A stretch of DNA of 64,000 bases from Streptomyces griseus (GTDB taxonomy: Bacteria; Actinomycetota; Actinomycetes; Streptomycetales; Streptomycetaceae), in assembly GCF_900460065.1 (NCBI RefSeq), contig NZ_UAVD01000038.1, positions 183,642-247,641 of the forward strand. The letters run 5' to 3'. The translations under genes were made by a program, and so were the position numbers. Below are positions 7,410-17,270 of the stretch, piece after piece. Each line of letters opens with the position of its first letter. Within the stretch, counting starts at the first letter, position 1. The notes under the pieces are model-generated. The model did not search any database. It had not been told where the DNA came from and saw nothing but the letters and a program-made list of their open reading frames with translations.

Positions 7410-10355
7410 TCAGCCCAGCTCGAATTGCTCGCGCAGCAGTCCCTGGTGCAGGCGCAGGGTCCGGCCGTCCGGCAGCGTTTCCAGGACCTGTACGCCGTCG
7501 TAGTTGAGCAGCTGACGCAGGACGGCAGCGAAGCCGTCCGCGCGGGTGACCGGGAACTCCACACGTTGGGCCAGGGCCGTCACAGGGAGAGTCCCACCCG
7601 CGTCGACGAGTGCCTGAACCGCCTGCCGGAACTTGTCCAGCTCGCGCTCGCGCGGCTTCCGGGCCAGCAGCTCGACCTGGTCCTGGAAGGCAGCGGACCC
7701 GAACAGCCGGTGGACCAGGCTCTCCGTCTGGGTACGCAGCTCCGTCGTGACCAAGGCGTCCCCTGCCTCCTCGGCCGGTACCAGAACGACATCGAACAGC
7801 GAGTCGTGTGTGCGTGCCAACTCGGCCTGGGACTTGGACGGCGCCTGCCGGACCGGCTTCTTCACAGGAGGCGTGAGTGCAGGGGACGGCGGTACAGGAG
7901 CAGCTGGTGCTCGCTCGTCCAGGAACCACCATGAAGGCCGCTGGTCACCCAGCTCGCGCCAGTCCTTCGGGGGTGTCGCCCCGAAGGGCAGGAAGGCCAG
8001 AACCGGGATGGTGAACTCAGCGAGGGACGCCCCGCCGTGATAGCCGGCCTTGAGAGACGTGTAGCGGGAATCCGCGTCCCACAGGGCGACGATCGAACCG
8101 CCGGGTTCGGGCCAGACGACCCGAGGGCCGTTGAGCGCTACCTCGGCCGCCGACAGCGTCCCGCCGGGCAGACGATGGCGAGCCGACTCCGGGAGACTCG
8201 AATCGACCTTCGTGCCACGACGGTCCACGACGTGTCCGTGGTCGCTGGTGATGAGCACGGCCATACCCTGGGCCGCCGCCACCCGTAGCAGCTCGACCAG
8301 ACCAGGGATGTCGGAGGCACGCCAGGTCCCGTCGCCGAGCTTCTGCTCCTTGGCGAGCCGGTCGTCGATGGCGTTGAGGACGACAGCCACATGAGTGCGT
8401 CCGTCGGCGAGGGCTTCGCCGAGACCGGGACCGAAGACCTCCCCGGCGCTGGTCGTGCGCAGGTCGTCCTTGTGGAACACTGCTGCCTGCGCTCCGCCCC
8501 ACAGCTTCTGCTGGGGGAAAAGCCTCTTCTCGTCTGCCTGCGTTCCCTTCATGAGGCGGCCCGCGAACAGAGAGGTGCGGGAGACGGCGGTCAGGGTCGG
8601 CAGCGCGGCGGCCATAGCCCGTCGGTGCGGTTCGCCGTCCTTGACCGGATCGAACTCGGCCCACGTCGAGCGCAGCTCCTGGCCGAGCTCGGTGGCGATC
8701 GCGGCACTCATCCCGTCCAGGACGAGGAGGAGCACGCGTCGGCCGTCGGCGCCGCGGACGATGGGCTTCACCACCCGGTCGAGGAAGGTCTCGACCGTGA
8801 GCATGGAACCGGGGTGCGTGCCCGCCGCGGTCCACGTGGCCAGCGACCGCGCGAATTCCCGGTCGATGTCGAGGCGTCGTTCGCGGACACGGGCACCCAG
8901 CTTGTCGTACGCGGACCGAAGAGAGGGGTCGGGGTCGCCGCCGGCCTCGATGTGCTCCAGTGCCTGGTCCACCCACCCGGTCTCCGCGAGGTGGCGCACT
9001 ATTCCGGTGCCTGTCGAGTCACACGCGGACGTCGGTTCACCGGCGAGCCACTGTGTCAGGCGCCCGCCCATCCTGGCCCGTCGGATCCGGGTCCTTGCCT
9101 CAGGTGCACCGGCCCGCCGGTGGGTTTCCAGCTGTCGGAAGGCTTCTTCGAGAGCACCGGTCTGCCCCGATTCCAGGACCTGTCCCACCAGGGCGAAGCG
9201 CGACTCCAGACCGCTCGGCAGCAGCGGGCTCGTCCGAGCGGCGGATTCCGCCCCGAACTGCCGGACGAGCGAAGTGGCCCGATCCAGGACGGTGTCGCTG
9301 ATCCGCCGTGCTTCCCGGGTCTCCTCGCTCTCGGAGCCCGCGGTCCGTGCGGCGGTGGTCAACAGGACGCCAAGGTAGTCCTCACAGGCCCTTCCGAAGG
9401 CGGACGCCAGGTGGCCGAGCTGTTCTCCCGCGGCTGGCGGCCGGTCTCCGAACCATCGCTCGGCCCGGCCCCGCGCCTGGTAGACCTCGGCGTCCGGAAC
9501 GGCGTGCTGCCACAATGCGGCGCAGACCAGCCCGAACGCCACCGCCTCCTCGCCGTGTTCCGCCTCGACCAGGGCCAGGAGCGCTTGTCCGGCCAGGCCC
9601 GCCTGGTCCTCCTCTCCCAGGAACTGCCTCAGCCCGGCACGTTCGGGGCCGCGCAGATCGAGCAGCCGACCGGGGCCGCCAGGGCTCAGGGACCAGCTCA
9701 GCAGGGCGTGGGTGTCCAGAGCATCGTCCGTCCTGCGGACGCGGTCCACCGGCCCATCCGCCTCGGTGTCGTATCTCCCCAGACGCAGTCGGCGCAGGGC
9801 GAGGGCGGACAGGGCCTTCCGGCGGGAGAGCACGCCGCCCGCCAGGGGAGGCCAGCCTCCGGGCGGGGTGGCGTCGAGGAGCGCCTCGGCAGCCCAGTTG
9901 GCATGGCGGAGCCGGGTGTCGACCTGCTCGGCCCCGAAGGCCTCACGGACCACGTCCCAGCTGTCGAGCGTGTCGATCCGCTTCTTGTGGACGCGGGCCA
10001 GGATCGCGGGGTCGAGTTCGCTCTGTTCGCGGTCCGTCAGGATGACGAGCACGGCGGGACCGGTGGAGCCCGCGGTGCCGGTGTCCTTCGCCTCGTCCCC
10101 GAGCGGTTTACCGAGGTGGTCCAGGAGCAGCTCATGTACGGCGAGAGGCGAGGGGGCCGTGGAGATGCGGGCGGTACGTCCCTCGCCCCACACCGGTTCG
10201 ACCGGACCGTCCCACTGAGGGGTGGAACGCAGGAGGACGGCACGGCGTCGCCCGGCTCCGGTGAGGGACGAGGCCAGCGAGGTCTGGGACGACAGGTACT
10301 GAGTGATCGTGGCGACGTTCAGCCGGGCGATCGCCGATGTGCTCGTGACGCTCAT
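7410..10355 (-). CDS. pglZ: PglZ, alkaline-phosphatase-superfamily protein of the type 2 BREX system
   Basis: The 981-residue protein has the PglZ-type alkaline phosphatase domain in its C-terminal half: VLDGMS at 545-550 (candidate nucleophile region), SDHGH at 704-708 and GYHGG at 771-775, a metal-binding pattern of that superfamily. PglZ is the one protein shared by all BREX types. In S. coelicolor Pgl it has been reported to relieve toxicity of the PglX methyltransferase. Its ATG overlaps the pglY stop in an ATGA, so PglY and PglZ are coupled. A Pro/Ala-rich linker near residues 815-845 separates the phosphatase domain from a C-terminal helical domain. A hairpin at 7289-7308 closes the transcript. 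Confidence 0.95.
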   Translation of the reverse strand: MSVTSTSAIARLNVATITQYLSSQTSLASSLTGAGRRRAVLLRSTPQWDGPVEPVWGEGRTARISTAPSPLAVHELLLDHLGKPLGDEAKDTGTAGSTGPAVLVILTDREQSELDPAILARVHKKRIDTLDSWDVVREAFGAEQVDTRLRHANWAAEALLDATPPGGWPPLAGGVLSRRKALSALALRRLRLGRYDTEADGPVDRVRRTDDALDTHALLSWSLSPGGPGRLLDLRGPERAGLRQFLGEEDQAGLAGQALLALVEAEHGEEAVAFGLVCAALWQHAVPDAEVYQARGRAERWFGDRPPAAGEQLGHLASAFGRACEDYLGVLLTTAARTAGSESEETREARRISDTVLDRATSLVRQFGAESAARTSPLLPSGLESRFALVGQVLESGQTGALEEAFRQLETHRRAGAPEARTRIRRARMGGRLTQWLAGEPTSACDSTGTGIVRHLAETGWVDQALEHIEAGGDPDPSLRSAYDKLGARVRERRLDIDREFARSLATWTAAGTHPGSMLTVETFLDRVVKPIVRGADGRRVLLLVLDGMSAAIATELGQELRSTWAEFDPVKDGEPHRRAMAAALPTLTAVSRTSLFAGRLMKGTQADEKRLFPQQKLWGGAQAAVFHKDDLRTTSAGEVFGPGLGEALADGRTHVAVVLNAIDDRLAKEQKLGDGTWRASDIPGLVELLRVAAAQGMAVLITSDHGHVVDRRGTKVDSSLPESARHRLPGGTLSAAEVALNGPRVVWPEPGGSIVALWDADSRYTSLKAGYHGGASLAEFTIPVLAFLPFGATPPKDWRELGDQRPSWWFLDERAPAAPVPPSPALTPPVKKPVRQAPSKSQAELARTHDSLFDVVLVPAEEAGDALVTTELRTQTESLVHRLFGSAAFQDQVELLARKPRERELDKFRQAVQALVDAGGTLPVTALAQRVEFPVTRADGFAAVLRQLLNYDGVQVLETLPDGRTLRLHQGLLREQFELG

Positions 10356-13300
10356 GACTCGACGACCCGCCAGGTGATCTCGATCGCGGTTCCCGGTTCA
10401 CGGGCCGCCAGGTCGGCGATCTCTGCCTGGAGCTTGGCCACGGCCCGTGCCGCGGTCGTGCGCCCGCCGCCCGACCGCCGGCTCCGCGAGGCGCTCTGGG
10501 CGGGCTCCGCGACCCGGTCAGTGGGAACGGGCGGGTGGCTGGTCCCGGTGTTGAGCGGTACCTCGTCCGCGCTGGGAGTGGCCGGCGGGGCCGGGGGCGG
10601 GGAAGTGGCAGCGGCCCGGTTGCGCTTCACCAGCGCCAGCACGTCGCGCTGGGTGCGGGCGAGAGCGTCCTTCAGGTCGATGGTCCGCTGGTCGCTCCCT
10701 GCCGCGTTGCGCAGGGAGTCCAGCAGGGCCTGCCCCTCGGGCCCTTCGTTGACCGCCAGCTCCAGCGTGGTCCAGGACGTGTCGGTCAGGGCGCGGGCCA
10801 CGTCCCTGGCCTGGGTGATGGAGGAACCGAACCGGTCCGCGCTCACCTGTCCGAGGTCGAAGGCGGCCAGTGCGTCCACCGTCTTCTTGGCTCCGGCCGC
10901 ACCCTGCCCGGCGCTCTGGCCGAGAGCTGTCAGCAGCTCGACGGACCGGCGGGCCAGCGGCAGCCGCGCGGCCTCGTCGGTGCTGTCGAGCCGGAGGAAT
11001 CCCGCGTGCTCCTCCAACTTGGACACCAGACTGATCGCGTAGTCCTTGTGGGCATGGGCGGCCTGGATGATCAGGCGGGCGAACTGGTTGACCATGCGAC
11101 CGCGCCGCAGCGTGGGAGCGGGCTCCCCGAAGATCGTGGCGAATCGCTGGCGAGCTGTGTCCCAGTCCTGCTCGGAGGGCCGGGGCTGGCTGCGCAGCGC
11201 GTCGTGGTCCTTGATCTGCGACAGCTCGGGTGCGGGGTCCAGAGGCATCCCGCTCCGCACCCACACCCGGTCGTCCATCTCTGCGAACGCGGCCACGATC
11301 AGCCGGGTGAGGAAGTCGGGGAGCCCGCGCGGCTGCGGCAGGTCGGTCCAGTCGGTGAGGGTGATGAGGGAGAGGTCGCCGGCCACTCCACGCTCCCGTG
11401 CGAGCTGACGGAAGTGGTCGGCCCAGAAGAGCGACAGTTCGAAGTACGCCTCCTTCTGCTGCCCGAGTCGCAGCGGCCCCGCGATGCGCTGGAGCAGCTT
11501 CCGGTCCGCGGCCGGCACCTCGGTCCGGTGGTCACGGGCCTCCGCCGCCGCCCGGATATGGGTGAAGACCTTGCGGGCGTCGGCCGCCTTCAGCGGGATG
11601 CCGGTGTGGTCCGGGTCCAGGTCCGGGTGCTCGGGGAACTGGTCGGCGAGCAGCTTGCCCGCCACGTGCCGCAGCCCGTCCCGCATCGACTGGCCGAAGG
11701 AGAAGACCAGCCCGTCGATGTCCCGCAGCGACTGGAGATGCTCGGTGAAGCCCAGCTCCACGTCGGTGGGCTTTTTCTCTGCCAGCCCGTACGCCTGCTT
11801 GAACGCGGCCTTCACGTTCTTGAGCAGCGACTCCCGCTGCGTCTCCAGCAGCCCCTTGGCGCGGGCACGGTTGTCCGCGTTCAGGTGACCGGCGTACTGG
11901 GTGTCGAAGCGCTGCTCGTCCGAGAGGGCCTTGTCGATGACGACGAGGCGGCAGAAGTCCGTGTACCGCTGGGCGGAGAGGTGGGCCGGCAGCCAGGCGA
12001 CCGTACGCCACGGCTCGCCGTCCTGCTGCCTCTCCCGGAGCCGTCGCACCCGGTTGACGTCGTCGATGGGACCGTACTCGCCCTCGTCGTACGGGAGGTC
12101 GACGACGATCCGCCAGAGACCGTCCTCGTTCGGCGAGAGGTCGTGGTCGGGCAGCTCCTCCTCGTCGGCGAGGTTGCCGAAGAGGACCTCCGCGCTACGG
12201 CTCGTACCGCGCCAATCGAAGTGCACCCTGTTGGCCAACTGGCCGTGCTCGATGGCGAGTTCCTCGGACAGGAGGCGCTTGGCGAGCGCCTGCCTGTTGC
12301 CCGGGTTGTCGTTGACCTTGGCGTTGGCGATGACGGAGTCGACGTCCACACCGGTCAGTTCGAGCCGGACACCCGGGTTCGTGTCGGTGCCGGTCTCCTT
12401 GATTTCCGGGAAGCGCCCCGCCCACTCCGCGATCTTGTTCTTCAGGATGCCGTACTCGCGGCCCGGGATCGGGGCGACGACGGATCCGTAGTTCAGGGCG
12501 GACAGCCGACGGATCGTGAGGTCGGAGAGCGCGGGCACGCTGGGCGCCAGTGCCGACAGCAGCAGGGTGCCCACGATCCGGTTGTCCCCGACGAAGATCT
12601 TGACCCGACCCCTCAGGTCCGGGTCGGCGATGCTGTCCGGGCCCCGGTGGGTGTACTGCTCGACGTCCTCCTCGGACACGTTGTGCGTGGCGAGGAGGTA
12701 GGGGCGCAACTTGGTGCGGTAGAGCTTGTCGGCCGCCTCGAAGACGACCTTGAGGCTGTCGGTGAACGGCTTGTCGCCACCGGCCGTGATCAGCGGGTAG
12801 AGATCGCCCACCGGGATCAGGTCCCCGAGCCGCAGCTCGTCCCGGTGGTCGGCGAGCAGCTGCCCCATCAGCTTCATACCCGTCCGGTTGCGCTGGAGGG
12901 CGGAAGAGACATGGACGAGGGTGTCCATGAACGCGGGGGAGAACGGATACGTCAGCCGGAAGCTCTCCTCGTCGGCCCCCACCCCGTCGGCTCCCCGATC
13001 CGAGCCCAGCAAGGTGTCCCAGACCTCCTGGCGGACCTTGCGGGTCTTCTCGAACTCGGCGTTCACGAGCGCCGCCGACTCCGGGTCCTTCGGCGTCAGG
13101 AGCCGCGCGTGCGCCACCTGGGGCAGGTTGCGGTCCTCCAGCGTGATCTTGTCGAAACGCCCGGAGGCGAGGTTCAGCGTGTCCTGGATGGACGACTCGG
13201 CGGCCCCCGACACCTCCTCGCCGACCAGCTCGCGCAGGTCACGCTGGCGCGCGATGAACGACACCACGGGCACGGCACGCCGTGCGTCGCCGCCCTCGAC

Positions 13301-14251
13301 GAAGTTGGTGATCTTGCTGGCCTCGCGCGCCACGAACTTCTGGTCGTGGATCAGCGTCGCCAGCCAGAGGATCAGCTCGTCCAGGAACAGGATCAACCCG
13401 TCGTAACCGAGGGACTTGGCGTGCTCGGCGATGACGGACAGGCCCGCGTCCAGCGACACGAACCCGTGCTCGTCCTCGGCGGCGTTCCTCGTGAAGCCCG
13501 GCAGCAGGTGCGCGTTCGCGTCCTCCACCAGCCGGGCGCGCAGCTCGGCCGGGGTCGACGGGCTCACCAGATTCAGCGCTTGACCCGACTCGTGGACCTC
13601 CTCGGCGGCCAGTGCGGTGTCCAGCAGCTCCGGCTGCCAGGCGAACGCCTCGCCCCACTCGTCGTCCTCGACACCACCGGTGGCCTCCGAGGACGCGAGG
13701 CCGTCGATGATGAACCGGTCCCCGTTGCGCTCCCGCAGCGACCGGATGGTGTCGAAGAGCGCGTCCGTCCGGTACACCTGCGGCGTCGGAGCGTCGGGGT
13801 GCAGCTTCTTCACATGCGTGACATAGCCCCCGAGCACCCGCTGCTCCAGGGCCTTCGCTCCGAGCATGTGGTACGGCACCAGCAGGAACCGCTTCCCGTC
13901 GGTGCCCAGCCACTCGTGCTTGGACAGCACCGGGTCGAGATCGGCACGCGCCCGCGCGGCGGGGCTACCGCTCAGCAGGGCGTGCAGCACCGCCATGAAG
14001 TGCGACTTACCCGAACCGAACGAACCGTGCAGATAGGCAGCCTTCGACGTGTGCCCGTCCAGGGCCGCCTTGATCAGCCCCAGCGCCTCGTCGAAGTTGT
14101 CCCGCAGCCGCTCCGTAACCACGTAGTCCCGCAGAGCGCCCTCGGCGCCGGCCGGGGTCGTCGCCTCCGAGAGCCGGAGGACGAAGTCCGAGGTCGACAG
14201 GGACTCCTTGATGTCGATGACATCGCGGAGCAGGGGCGGCTGCTGGACCAT
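10352..14251 (-). CDS. pglY: PglY, large P-loop ATPase of the type 2 BREX system
   Basis: The ATG at 14251 is preceded by GGAGAGTGAG and gives 1299 residues. An in-frame start 26 codons upstream adds a basic, unstructured leader and is less likely. Walker A GSFGSGKS lies at 76-83 and a Walker B-like LFLDE at 287-291. The rest is mostly helical, with a Pro/Ala-rich linker near the C-terminus (about residues 1215-1250), as in BrxC/PglY ATPases. PglY is required for Pgl phage resistance in S. coelicolor, and mutation of its P-loop is known to abolish function there. It is coupled to pglZ by an ATGA overlap. It starts 118 bp after the DUF2075 gene on the same strand and may share its transcript. 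Confidence 0.95.
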   Translation of the reverse strand: MVQQPPLLRDVIDIKESLSTSDFVLRLSEATTPAGAEGALRDYVVTERLRDNFDEALGLIKAALDGHTSKAAYLHGSFGSGKSHFMAVLHALLSGSPAARARADLDPVLSKHEWLGTDGKRFLLVPYHMLGAKALEQRVLGGYVTHVKKLHPDAPTPQVYRTDALFDTIRSLRERNGDRFIIDGLASSEATGGVEDDEWGEAFAWQPELLDTALAAEEVHESGQALNLVSPSTPAELRARLVEDANAHLLPGFTRNAAEDEHGFVSLDAGLSVIAEHAKSLGYDGLILFLDELILWLATLIHDQKFVAREASKITNFVEGGDARRAVPVVSFIARQRDLRELVGEEVSGAAESSIQDTLNLASGRFDKITLEDRNLPQVAHARLLTPKDPESAALVNAEFEKTRKVRQEVWDTLLGSDRGADGVGADEESFRLTYPFSPAFMDTLVHVSSALQRNRTGMKLMGQLLADHRDELRLGDLIPVGDLYPLITAGGDKPFTDSLKVVFEAADKLYRTKLRPYLLATHNVSEEDVEQYTHRGPDSIADPDLRGRVKIFVGDNRIVGTLLLSALAPSVPALSDLTIRRLSALNYGSVVAPIPGREYGILKNKIAEWAGRFPEIKETGTDTNPGVRLELTGVDVDSVIANAKVNDNPGNRQALAKRLLSEELAIEHGQLANRVHFDWRGTSRSAEVLFGNLADEEELPDHDLSPNEDGLWRIVVDLPYDEGEYGPIDDVNRVRRLRERQQDGEPWRTVAWLPAHLSAQRYTDFCRLVVIDKALSDEQRFDTQYAGHLNADNRARAKGLLETQRESLLKNVKAAFKQAYGLAEKKPTDVELGFTEHLQSLRDIDGLVFSFGQSMRDGLRHVAGKLLADQFPEHPDLDPDHTGIPLKAADARKVFTHIRAAAEARDHRTEVPAADRKLLQRIAGPLRLGQQKEAYFELSLFWADHFRQLARERGVAGDLSLITLTDWTDLPQPRGLPDFLTRLIVAAFAEMDDRVWVRSGMPLDPAPELSQIKDHDALRSQPRPSEQDWDTARQRFATIFGEPAPTLRRGRMVNQFARLIIQAAHAHKDYAISLVSKLEEHAGFLRLDSTDEAARLPLARRSVELLTALGQSAGQGAAGAKKTVDALAAFDLGQVSADRFGSSITQARDVARALTDTSWTTLELAVNEGPEGQALLDSLRNAAGSDQRTIDLKDALARTQRDVLALVKRNRAAATSPPPAPPATPSADEVPLNTGTSHPPVPTDRVAEPAQSASRSRRSGGGRTTAARAVAKLQAEIADLAAREPGTAIEITWRVVES

Positions 14252-14369
14252 GGGCGGTCTCACTCTCCGGCGGGCTGATGGAAGGTGGTGTCGGTCCGAT
14301 CGTATGGCTTGGGTACGACAGCGGACCAATGATCCCGCCAGCCCGGGACCGCCCCGGGACTGCCCAGGG

Positions 14370-16283
14370 TCAGACGAGGGCCAGGTCCTTCGCCACGGCC
14401 TCCGGGCTGACGAGGGAGCGCAGCTTCTCCCGGGTCTCGGGATCGGTGGAGTAGATGATCGTCCCTACCATGCCCCGGGTCAGCAGCACCTTGTACGTGT
14501 TGCGGATGAGCCGCGCTACGTCGTCGTCCGAGGTCGCCTTGGTGAAGACCGGGTCCTTCGACGCCGTACGGTCGACCACCCACCGGTCGGTCCGCCACAC
14601 CAGGTCCGGACCCATGATGACGCCGGACCAGTCGTACTCGAAGCCCTGCGCGGTGTACACGCACCCTACCTGCCCGAACCCGGCCGGATCGGTCGCCCAC
14701 AGCGCCGCCTGCGGCGCGCCCAGTACGGAGCGGTCGCCGTACACGTTCCACGGCCGGGCCCAGTCGCCGATGACGACGTCGGTGGGCAGGGCGGACATCT
14801 CTGGCGTGATCTTCTTCGTCCACTTCCAGCAGTATCCGGCCGTCATGCGCGCCCCGTACTTCTCCGCCCGCTTGGCGACCAGGAAGTCCTCCAGTTCCTG
14901 CGGGCTCTCGGCGGTCCGCAGCTCCACCTTGCCGTCCGGCTCCCACGCGACGGGCCCGTCGCTCTCCAGCCCCAGCAGGCTCGCGACCCACTTCACGTAC
15001 GCGTCGCTGCCCCCGCAGCGGAACTGGCTGTCCAGCTCCACCACCACGCAGTCCAGGCCCATCGCGGCGGCGGCCGCCCCGATTTGCTCCTTGGTCCCCA
15101 TCTCGCCGGGGCGCACCACCTGGTGCTGGTCCAGCAGGAACACCGGTACGCGGGCGGCCTCGATCAGCTCGGCGACCTGGGGGCGGTCGGTGCGCAGCTC
15201 GGCCTTGGTGTAGCGGTTGGCGGACGTCTTGCGGAGCCGGTGGGACTCGTCGCAGATGATGACGTCGAGATCGTTGGGCTCGGCGTCCATGAAGCTGTTG
15301 AAGTACATGAACAACTTCTTCACCTCGGGCTTCCGGGCCCCCACGACCTTGCGCATGGTCGTGGTGAACGACGAGGACCCGGTCGCGTGCAGAGCGGTCA
15401 CTCCGCGCCGGTACAGCTCCCCGAGGAGCGACAGAGCGATCACGCTCTTCCCGGAACCAGGCCCGCCGGTCACCACGACCACCTGCTTGTGGTTCGACCG
15501 CTTCGCCTTCCGCACGGCGGAGAGCACCAGTTCGTAGGCGACGCGCTGTTCGTCGAGGAGTACGAACTGCTCACGGTCGCGGACCTCGGCCGCCGCGACC
15601 GCCATCAACTGCTTGGAGGGGCGCACCTTCCCCTGGAGCAGAAGGTCGGCGGAGTGTGCCCCGGACTTCGGGGCGAGCCGCGAACGCAGGAAGTCGAGGA
15701 ACGCGCCGCGCTGCTCGGCGGTGTACATGGACCCCTGGATGTCTCCCGACACCTCGCGGAGGGAGCTGACGCCGGATTCCGTCGCGTTGTGCAGGAACGC
15801 CACCCCGGCGACCGACTCCGGCATCCGCTCCAGCGCGCCGTTGAAGGACAGCAGGTAGGAGACGTAGCCCCGAACCTGCTCGATGGGGTGCAGCAGGGGC
15901 CGCGGGTACGCGTCGATACGGCAGAGCAGCGGATCGTCCTCTTCCGCGTACGCTTGGCTCCACTGCTTCAGCTCGACCACGACGTACGACGGCTCTCCGG
16001 TGACCGGGTGCACCCCGGCGAGCAGGACGTCGGCGCGCTTGCTGGTGAGCGGCAGGGAGTACTCGATCAGCATCTCGACCTCGCCGAGCCCGGCGTCGAG
16101 CAGCGCCCCGGTGAGAGCGGGGATGCTGCGCTTCCAGGATCGCACCTCGGAGTCCCCGGGATTACGGCCGTGCGCATGCTTGAAGTTCTCCATCAGATGA
16201 AGCGACAGCGAACCTTCGAGGTTGCGGGCGGCGACGGACGCGGCGGACTCGCGGAACAGCAAGGAATTGCCCCCAGGCAGCAC
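14370..16283 (-). CDS. DUF2075 helicase with N-terminal PD-(D/E)XK-like nuclease domain
   Basis: The 637-residue protein joins two parts. Residues 1-210 contain RADVLLAG (D85) followed by VVVELKQW (E104, K106), which fits the D...ExK core of RecB-type nucleases. Residues 240-637 are a DUF2075 superfamily 1-type helicase/ATPase with Walker A GGPGSGKS at 273-280, a DESH box at 345-348, and a C-terminal RNTYKVLLTRG segment of the UvrD-like fold. Such proteins are frequent in defence islands and have no settled role. The gene is directly upstream of pglY on the same strand with no clear terminator between, so it may be a BREX accessory. GTG at 16283 lacks a good ribosome site; a TTG seven codons in, behind GGGGG, is an alternative start. 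Confidence 0.85.
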   Translation of the reverse strand: MLPGGNSLLFRESAASVAARNLEGSLSLHLMENFKHAHGRNPGDSEVRSWKRSIPALTGALLDAGLGEVEMLIEYSLPLTSKRADVLLAGVHPVTGEPSYVVVELKQWSQAYAEEDDPLLCRIDAYPRPLLHPIEQVRGYVSYLLSFNGALERMPESVAGVAFLHNATESGVSSLREVSGDIQGSMYTAEQRGAFLDFLRSRLAPKSGAHSADLLLQGKVRPSKQLMAVAAAEVRDREQFVLLDEQRVAYELVLSAVRKAKRSNHKQVVVVTGGPGSGKSVIALSLLGELYRRGVTALHATGSSSFTTTMRKVVGARKPEVKKLFMYFNSFMDAEPNDLDVIICDESHRLRKTSANRYTKAELRTDRPQVAELIEAARVPVFLLDQHQVVRPGEMGTKEQIGAAAAAMGLDCVVVELDSQFRCGGSDAYVKWVASLLGLESDGPVAWEPDGKVELRTAESPQELEDFLVAKRAEKYGARMTAGYCWKWTKKITPEMSALPTDVVIGDWARPWNVYGDRSVLGAPQAALWATDPAGFGQVGCVYTAQGFEYDWSGVIMGPDLVWRTDRWVVDRTASKDPVFTKATSDDDVARLIRNTYKVLLTRGMVGTIIYSTDPETREKLRSLVSPEAVAKDLALV

Positions 16284-16466
16284 GAAACGACTCGTGCGGG
16301 TGGGGGCATGTCCTCTTCAGTCCGCTGACGCGGAACGGAAGCCCGGCGGGCCGCTGAGATGATCCTTCTCATCGTAGGACGGGGGATGACAGGGGGCGAG
16401 GAGTTTCGGGTCCGGAGACGGGGAGGGCTCCTTCCCGCTACACCTCGCCGGTGGGGGCCGCCGAGT

Positions 16467-16697
16467 TCAGCAGGGGCGCGGATGTCGGCTGCGGGCGTTG
16501 ACCTCGGCGAGCTGCGCGCTCAGGAACTCGGCCCGGCTGAGCGGTCGTAGGTGCCCCGGATCGGCTTCCCACTCCCGGCCTCCGTCGAGCGGCCGGAGCA
16601 GGACGTGCGGGCTCCGATGGCTCGCCACGAGCCCGACCCGGCCGCTCCCGCTGTCGTGGACGGCCACCCCGACGCCGGGGACGCCGTCCTCGGTCAC
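16467..16697 (-). CDS. Small protein of unknown function, coupled to its upstream neighbour
   Basis: GTG at 16697 overlaps the stop of the upstream gene in a GTGA and gives 76 residues. The central part reads GRVGLVASHRSPHVLLRPLDGG and the C-terminus ends in basic and His residues. There is no membrane segment. Small proteins of this size sit next to XRE-DUF397 pairs in many Streptomyces loci, but I cannot name the family. The coupling and codon bias support a real gene. Confidence 0.55.
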   Translation of the reverse strand: MTEDGVPGVGVAVHDSGSGRVGLVASHRSPHVLLRPLDGGREWEADPGHLRPLSRAEFLSAQLAEVNARSRHPRPC

Positions 16698-17083
16698 CGG
16701 GCCAGCCCGTTGGTGATCGCCGTCGCGAGAGCGTGGGCCACGGGCGCGGAGCACACGCCGAGGTGGACGAGGGCGTACCGGATCTCGCCGGACCGCTCGG
16801 TCGCCGGCCGCGTGTGGTCATTGGCGTTCTCGCCGCTGCCGTACGGGGAGGGCGTGCCGTCTTCGCGGACGGCGTCGGCCCACGGGGTACGGACGTCCAT
16901 CGCGGGGAGCTGGATGCCGGCCCGGGACAGGGCGGCGGCGAGGGCGTCGCGGGCGTCCAGGGCTTCCTGGACTTTGGCCGCGCCAGGGAGTCCGGTGGGC
17001 GGAACCGGGACGTGGGCGGTGGCGGCGGGGTTGGCGGAGGTGTGCTGGGGCGTTCGGCGAGGGAGGGGCGGCTTGGAGGGCAT
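16694..17083 (-). CDS. Protein of unknown function, first gene of a two-gene unit divergent from XRE-DUF397
   Basis: The 129-residue protein starts at ATG 17083. It has a Pro-rich N-terminus (about residues 1-35), an Ala-rich helical stretch (EALDARDALAAALSRAG) and a C-terminus reading EIRYALVHLGVCSAPVAHAL. No catalytic motif is visible. It reads away from the XRE regulator at 17271 across a 187-bp gap, so both may share regulation. It overlaps the next small gene by GTGA. Its function is unknown. Confidence 0.6.
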   Translation of the reverse strand: MPSKPPLPRRTPQHTSANPAATAHVPVPPTGLPGAAKVQEALDARDALAAALSRAGIQLPAMDVRTPWADAVREDGTPSPYGSGENANDHTRPATERSGEIRYALVHLGVCSAPVAHALATAITNGLAR

Positions 17084-17270
17084 GTGGGGGCCTCTTCTTT
17101 CGGCTGGTTGTTGCGCGGAACCTGTGCCCCGGCCGTAGGTCGTGAATTACCGTGCGTGAGGGGCTCGTTACGAGAATGCCCTGGTCAGGGGCAGAGTCCT
17201 GCCGAAGCCGGAGGAGCTTCCCCGGCCGGATCCGCAATTTCCACACGTTCCACGTTTCACGGAGGGTGCG

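Noticed and set aside
8391..11042. Very long plus-strand open frame antisense to pglZ and pglY (883 codons)
   Set aside because: It is a high-G+C shadow: the minus strand encodes recognisable PglZ and PglY motifs, and this frame shows only low-complexity Arg/Gly/Val-rich sequence.
10535..14278. Plus-strand open frame of 1247 codons antisense to pglY
   Set aside because: Same reason: the opposite strand carries Walker motifs and BREX context, and this translation has no domain pattern.
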